Source: Roseiarcus sp050015575 (lineage in GTDB: Bacteria; Pseudomonadota; Alphaproteobacteria; Rhizobiales; Beijerinckiaceae). Taken from it: a stretch of 8,054 nt of DNA. The notes below the pieces were generated by a model. The model was not told where the DNA came from. It saw nothing but the letters and a program-made list of their open reading frames with translations, and searched no databases. Shown here piece by piece: positions 5,652 to 8,054 of the stretch. Within the stretch, counting starts at the first letter, position 1. Each line of letters opens with the position of its first letter. The DNA lies in assembly GCA_050015575.1 (NCBI GenBank), contig JBEKBD010000118.1, forward strand, positions 1-8,054, read 5' to 3'. The translations under genes and the position numbers were made by a program.

Positions 5652-6296
5652 TTACTTCGCGGGCTTGGTCGCGTCTTCGGCGCCGGCCTCGGAGCCGGGA
5701 ACGAACAGCCCCTTGACGCGGTTGGCCGCCGGACCGGTGTCGATGGTCGCTTGGCCCGTGGTCAAATCGTAGGTCAGCTTCTCGCCCTTGGTGACGTTGC
5801 CGCCGTCGCTCAGGGTGACGTTTCCCGTCAGCCAGACCTTGTTCTGCGCCTTGTCGTAGGCGCCGCTGTCGGCGGTGGCGACCTGGGTTTTCGACACAAC
5901 GGTGACCGGGCCGACGGCGTCGAGATGCTTGACGTGACTGGATCCGCCGCCCGAAGCGGCGCCGGCCCCCTCGCCGGTTTTGGCCGAATCGCCCGCCGCG
6001 GCGGCCGCCGGGCGCGCCGACGCCGAATCATTTTCCATGAAGATCGTCATCGCCGAACAGGTCATCTTGGTGTCGCCTTGAATGACGACGACCTTGCCGC
6101 TGTAGATTGCTTTCTGCTCCTTGTCGAAATAGACGAGCTTGTCCGCCTCGATGGAAACCGGCTGCTTGGAATCGGCGCCGGGCAGCATAACCACGCCGGC
6201 GCCTTTGGTCGCCGCCGCGCCGAGCGGCGCGCTTGCGCCGAAGAGAGCGATCGCGAGCGCCGCGGCCAATCCGGCGCGCGCGTCGAAAGGCCTCAT
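5652..6296 (-). CDS. lptA: Periplasmic LPS bridge protein LptA (OstA-like)
   Basis: Periplasmic protein that polymerises into the bridge carrying LPS from LptC to LptD. The 214 residues begin with a signal peptide (about 1-28; hydrophobic LAAALAIALFGASAPLGA). The LptA/OstA jellyroll follows, recognisable from VSIEADKLVYFDKEQKAIYSGKVVVIQGD (about 47-75, shown in part by VSIEADKLVYF), MTCSAMTIFM, and the second half VWLTGNVTLSDGGNVTKGEK (154-173). Residues about 91-120 are an Ala/Gly/Ser-rich low-complexity insert between two strand-forming halves, an odd but apparently in-frame addition. The ATG overlaps the lptC stop (ATGA), so translation is probably coupled; lptB starts about nine bases after the stop. 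E. coli LptA is about 185 residues, and the insert accounts for most of the difference. Confidence 0.92.
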   Translation of the reverse strand: MRPFDARAGLAAALAIALFGASAPLGAAATKGAGVVMLPGADSKQPVSIEADKLVYFDKEQKAIYSGKVVVIQGDTKMTCSAMTIFMENDSASARPAAAAAGDSAKTGEGAGAASGGGSSHVKHLDAVGPVTVVSKTQVATADSGAYDKAQNKVWLTGNVTLSDGGNVTKGEKLTYDLTTGQATIDTGPAANRVKGLFVPGSEAGAEDATKPAK

Positions 6297-7030
6297 GGAT
6301 TCGTTCCCTTCATATCGGCGGGCGCGCCGGCGGCGCGAGCCTCGGACGAGAACGTCGATCGCACATGGCCCGAGAAGGTCAGTTCGTCGCCATTGTCCAC
6401 CGCCGAAGCCAAATCCGCCGATATCGTCGTGCCGTTGGCCATGACGACGATTACGGGCTTGTCCGATTGATAGACGCCCGTCTTGAAGTCGATGTTGGCG
6501 CTTACAAGCTTAACGTCGTAGCTGGAATTATAGATGCGCACGTCTTGCGACAAATCCAGAGATTGTTTGACGCTGTCATAGAAGCCAACCGCGGCGGCAA
6601 TATGGAGCAAATCATTGTCCGTCATGCCCAGGTCGCCGTCGACGCCGTGCAATTCGACGAGGGTCGGGCGCGTCACGTCCTGAATCGCCTTCGCGGCGGT
6701 GAAGACATAGGAGCGCCCGTCGCGACGAAAGCCGGTCAGCTTCGGCTGGCCCATGGTGATTTTTGTGCCGTCGACGCTGACCTCGCCGATCGACAATTCG
6801 GCCGTCTTGACGCGGAACGGGTGGAAGAGCGCGCCGACGATCAACGCCGCCACGCCGACGACAACGCCAATGGGCGCCGCGACGCGCAGGAAGCGAACCA
6901 GCCGGGAATGACGCTGCGCCGCCGCAAAGGCGCGCAACCGCGCCTCGTCGCCGCCGACGGGCGAAGGCGGGCTCGCCGCAAACGTGCGGCCTCGGGCCGT
7001 CGAGTCTGCTCTCGATGCTGACGCCGACAT
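6293..7030 (-). CDS. lptC: LPS export protein LptC
   Basis: Bitopic inner-membrane protein that receives LPS from LptB2FG and hands it to LptA. The 245-residue protein has a cytoplasmic N-terminus of about 47 residues, one membrane segment (about 48-68, RVAAPIGVVVGVAALIVGAL) and a periplasmic LptC/OstA-like jellyroll. Segments supporting this are VDGTKITMGQPKLTGFRRDGR (about 86-106, shown by its ends), VYQSDKPVIVV and DELTFSGHVRSTF. E. coli LptC is 191 residues; alphaproteobacterial forms typically have a longer N-terminus, as here. The start at 7030 has a GGGGGA Shine-Dalgarno (7038-7033) very close to the ATG. It is the first gene of the lptC-lptA-lptB operon and its stop overlaps the lptA start. 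The assignment rests on family pattern and gene order. Confidence 0.88.
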   Translation of the reverse strand: MSASASRADSTARGRTFAASPPSPVGGDEARLRAFAAAQRHSRLVRFLRVAAPIGVVVGVAALIVGALFHPFRVKTAELSIGEVSVDGTKITMGQPKLTGFRRDGRSYVFTAAKAIQDVTRPTLVELHGVDGDLGMTDNDLLHIAAAVGFYDSVKQSLDLSQDVRIYNSSYDVKLVSANIDFKTGVYQSDKPVIVVMANGTTISADLASAVDNGDELTFSGHVRSTFSSEARAAGAPADMKGTNP

Positions 7031-7050
7031 GGTCCCCCAGGTTGTTGGCG

Positions 7051-7070
7051 GCGACGCCGCTCCGCGTCGC
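7051..7070 (-). repeat. Hairpin in the lptC leader
   Basis: GCGACGC (7051-7057) and GCGTCGC (7064-7070) form a perfect 7-bp stem with a 6-base loop, 20 bases upstream of the lptC ATG. In the minus-strand RNA the loop reads GGAGCG. A weak -10-like TATGCT (7077-7072) lies just before it without a convincing -35. It may be a translational control or mRNA-stability element, or merely a product of high GC. Confidence 0.35.
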
Positions 7071-7149
7071 TAGCATAAAGAGAACGGCGAGGAAAAGAAA
7101 TGCGTCGGCGAGAGCGGGGCGGGCGCTCCGCGCCGAGCTCCGACGACGA

Positions 7150-7177
7150 TTGCGTTGGGCCGTCGTTTGCGTTTAAT
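7150..7177 (+). promoter_or_regulatory. Candidate promoter of the tRNA gene
   Basis: TTGCGT (7150-7155), a 16-base spacer and TTTAAT (7172-7177) resemble a sigma70 promoter. The start site would be near 7184, about 20 bases before the mature tRNA 5' end, as expected for a tRNA transcript with a short leader. The match is moderate. Confidence 0.45.
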
Positions 7178-7202
7178 GCCGTTCCCGGTCGCGCCCTTGT
7201 CC

Positions 7203-7278
7203 GGGCCGGTAGCTCAATGGTTAGAGCCGGCCGCTCATAACGGTCTGGTTGGGGGTTCGAGTCCCTCCCGGCCCACCA
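7203..7278 (+). tRNA. tRNA with CAU anticodon, most likely tRNA-Ile2 (lysidine type)
   Basis: A complete 76-base cloverleaf with encoded CCA. The acceptor stem is 7 bp, GGGCCGG (7203-7209) with CCGGCCC (7268-7274). The D arm is GCTC/GAGC, the anticodon stem GGCCG/CGGTC (one G-U) with loop CTCATAA, and the T arm GGGGG/CCCTC (one G-U) with loop TTCGAGT; discriminator A7275 precedes CCA. CAU can mean initiator Met, elongator Met or Ile2. The first acceptor pair is a normal G-C, unlike initiators. C4-G69 and C5-G68 are the pairs known to mark tRNA-Ile2 for TilS in E. coli, so I prefer Ile2, which reads AUA after lysidine modification of C34. Elongator Met is the alternative. The gene is divergent from lptC. 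Confidence 0.9.
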
Positions 7279-7355
7279 GCGCGACCCGCTGCGCAGCCGC
7301 TCGTCATGGCGATGGCGACCGGCGTCGCCGCGCTCGAACCGGCGCAAGAAAATAA

Positions 7356-7406
7356 CGAAGGCGGATTCAGGGAAGGCGGCGCGCGAACCGCGCGCCGCCT
7401 CCTTCG
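7356..7406. terminator. Strong nested hairpin terminator, mainly serving the minus-strand MFS gene
   Basis: An 11-bp perfect stem pairs 7374-7384 with 7390-7400 around loop GAACC. An outer 6-bp stem pairs CGAAGG (7356-7361) with CCTTCG (7401-7406), leaving a 12-base bulge on one side. On the minus strand it begins 25 bases after the MFS stop and is followed immediately by TTATTTTCTT (7355-7346), a good intrinsic terminator. On the plus strand it could also stop tRNA transcription, but the T tract there is weak. Confidence 0.72.
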
Positions 7407-7430
7407 TTCCTGCCTAGACCAGCCTAGAGA

Positions 7431-8054
7431 CTAAGCGTGGGCCAGCTTCGGGGCCGCATAGGCGTCGCCGCCATGCAGCATCCTGACAATCGCCAGGCAC
7501 GCGATGAGCGCCACCGCGACCGCGGGGATCATCCACACCAGCACCATGCCCGCGCCCAAGCCGCCCGCCTGCAGAACGCCAGCGGCCATCGGGCCGGCGA
7601 TCGTGCCGAGACGCCCGGCTGCGATTGCGCAACCGACGCCGCGGTTGCGGACCGCAGCGGGATAGCACAGCGGCGCGAACGCGTAGAGCAGCGTCTGGCC
7701 GGTGGTGGTGCCGATGCCGACCAAGAAGCCGGTGGTCATGCCGAACGCGAGGCCCAGCGCGACCGCGCCGAGGAAGTACAGGCCCAGCGCGAGCACGATG
7801 TAACCGACAGTGGCAACGCTGTAGGCCTTGCGCCGGTCAAGCAGATACCCGACGATGATCGCCGCGACCGTCGATCCCAGGTTGTACATGGTCTGGATGA
7901 TCAACGCATCGGTCGGCGAGAAGCCGCGCGCTTGCAGCAACGTCGGCATCCACAACACGCACAGATACATCACGGCGAGCGTGAGGAAGGTGGCGAGCCA
8001 CAGCGTGAGCGTGATCGGCAGCTTGCTCAGGCCGAGGATGTCGGCCCAAGTGCC
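7431..8054 (-). CDS. MFS transporter, aromatic acid/H+ symporter-like (C-terminal half only)
   Basis: The frame is open from the window edge to the TAG at 7433-7431, giving the last 207 residues; the N-terminal half lies outside. About six hydrophobic helices are visible, corresponding to TM7-TM12. GYLLDRRKAY (69-78 of the fragment) is the second copy of MFS motif A between TM8 and TM9. YPAAVRNRGVGCAIAAGRLGTIAGP (131-155, shown by its hallmark Arg-x-Arg-Gly-Val-Gly and Gly-Arg-x-Gly residues) resembles the TM10-11 region of the AAHS family, which imports benzoate, 4-hydroxybenzoate or related acids. The substrate cannot be told from this half. The first 25 residues contain no start I would choose, so this is a partial gene rather than one starting at the GTG at 7973. 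No neighbouring catabolic gene is visible. Confidence 0.82.
   Translation of the reverse strand, partial: GTWADILGLSKLPITLTLWLATFLTLAVMYLCVLWMPTLLQARGFSPTDALIIQTMYNLGSTVAAIIVGYLLDRRKAYSVATVGYIVLALGLYFLGAVALGLAFGMTTGFLVGIGTTTGQTLLYAFAPLCYPAAVRNRGVGCAIAAGRLGTIAGPMAAGVLQAGGLGAGMVLVWMIPAVAVALIACLAIVRMLHGGDAYAAPKLAHA

Noticed and set aside
4797..6470. A 557-codon open frame on the plus strand across lptB and lptA
   Set aside because: It is antisense to two clear genes, Arg/Gly/Asp-rich with no recognisable domain, and is open because of GC-rich codon bias in the opposite strand.
7314..7329. GGCGAC-CGGC-GTCGCC hairpin downstream of the tRNA as its terminator
   Set aside because: Only 6 bp with no T tract; the much stronger structure at 7356-7406 is a better candidate.
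6841..7347. A minus-strand reading frame with GRDSNPQPDRYERPALT
   Set aside because: A familiar spurious database protein from the reverse strand of a tRNA gene; the rest is antisense to nothing functional or overlaps lptC.
7155..7355. A plus-strand reading frame across the tRNA (contains GPVAQWLEPAAHN)
   Set aside because: This is the well-known false protein made by translating a tRNA gene; the cloverleaf is complete.
1..8054. CRISPR array, insertion sequence or toxin-antitoxin pair
   Set aside because: No regularly spaced repeats, transposase motifs or terminal inverted repeats, and no small paired genes were seen on either strand.

Overview
This is a GC-rich (roughly two-thirds G+C by eye) chromosomal window that looks alphaproteobacterial, most likely Hyphomicrobiales (Rhizobiales). 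The main reasons are a ChvI/ChvG-type two-component pair followed directly by a short single-domain HPr kinase, a mannose-type EIIA and an HPr. That gene order is characteristic of alphaproteobacteria with a regulatory, non-transporting PTS. Genus cannot be read from the sequence.

Layout. Positions 1-307 (minus) hold rplU, ribosomal protein L21, cut at its 3' end by the window edge. It has a recognisable sigma70-type promoter and a long leader containing a terminator-like hairpin. Positions 308-775 have no gene; they carry the rplU leader and the divergent upstream region of chvI. Positions 776-4694 (plus) carry chvI, chvG, hprK, an EIIA-Man gene and HPr, with chvG/hprK and EIIA/HPr each overlapping by 4 bases. 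Positions 4770-7030 (minus) carry lptC-lptA-lptB, which encode the inner-membrane/periplasmic LPS export machinery and converge on HPr. Positions 7203-7278 (plus) hold a CAU-anticodon tRNA, best read as the lysidine-type tRNA-Ile2. A strong terminator (7356-7406) follows, then the C-terminal half of an MFS transporter of aromatic-acid/H+ symporter type (7431-8054, minus), cut by the window edge.

How the genes work together. ChvG senses the envelope and phosphorylates ChvI at Asp52. HprK would phosphorylate HPr at Ser67, while His36 of HPr and His9 of EIIA carry the PEP-derived phosphate. No sugar-transport EIIB/C/D is present, so the PTS part is probably a signalling chain for carbon and nitrogen status linked by its position to ChvIG. 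LptC, LptA and LptB form part of the LPS bridge, so the two converging blocks both concern the envelope or its sensing.

The genes themselves are mostly well-known families. The least ordinary features are a 13-codon arginine-rich minigene whose stop overlaps the chvG start, a terminator-like hairpin at the start of the rplU leader, an altered HPrK signature, and an Ala/Gly/Ser-rich insert inside LptA. I found no clearly new multi-gene system, CRISPR array or insertion sequence.
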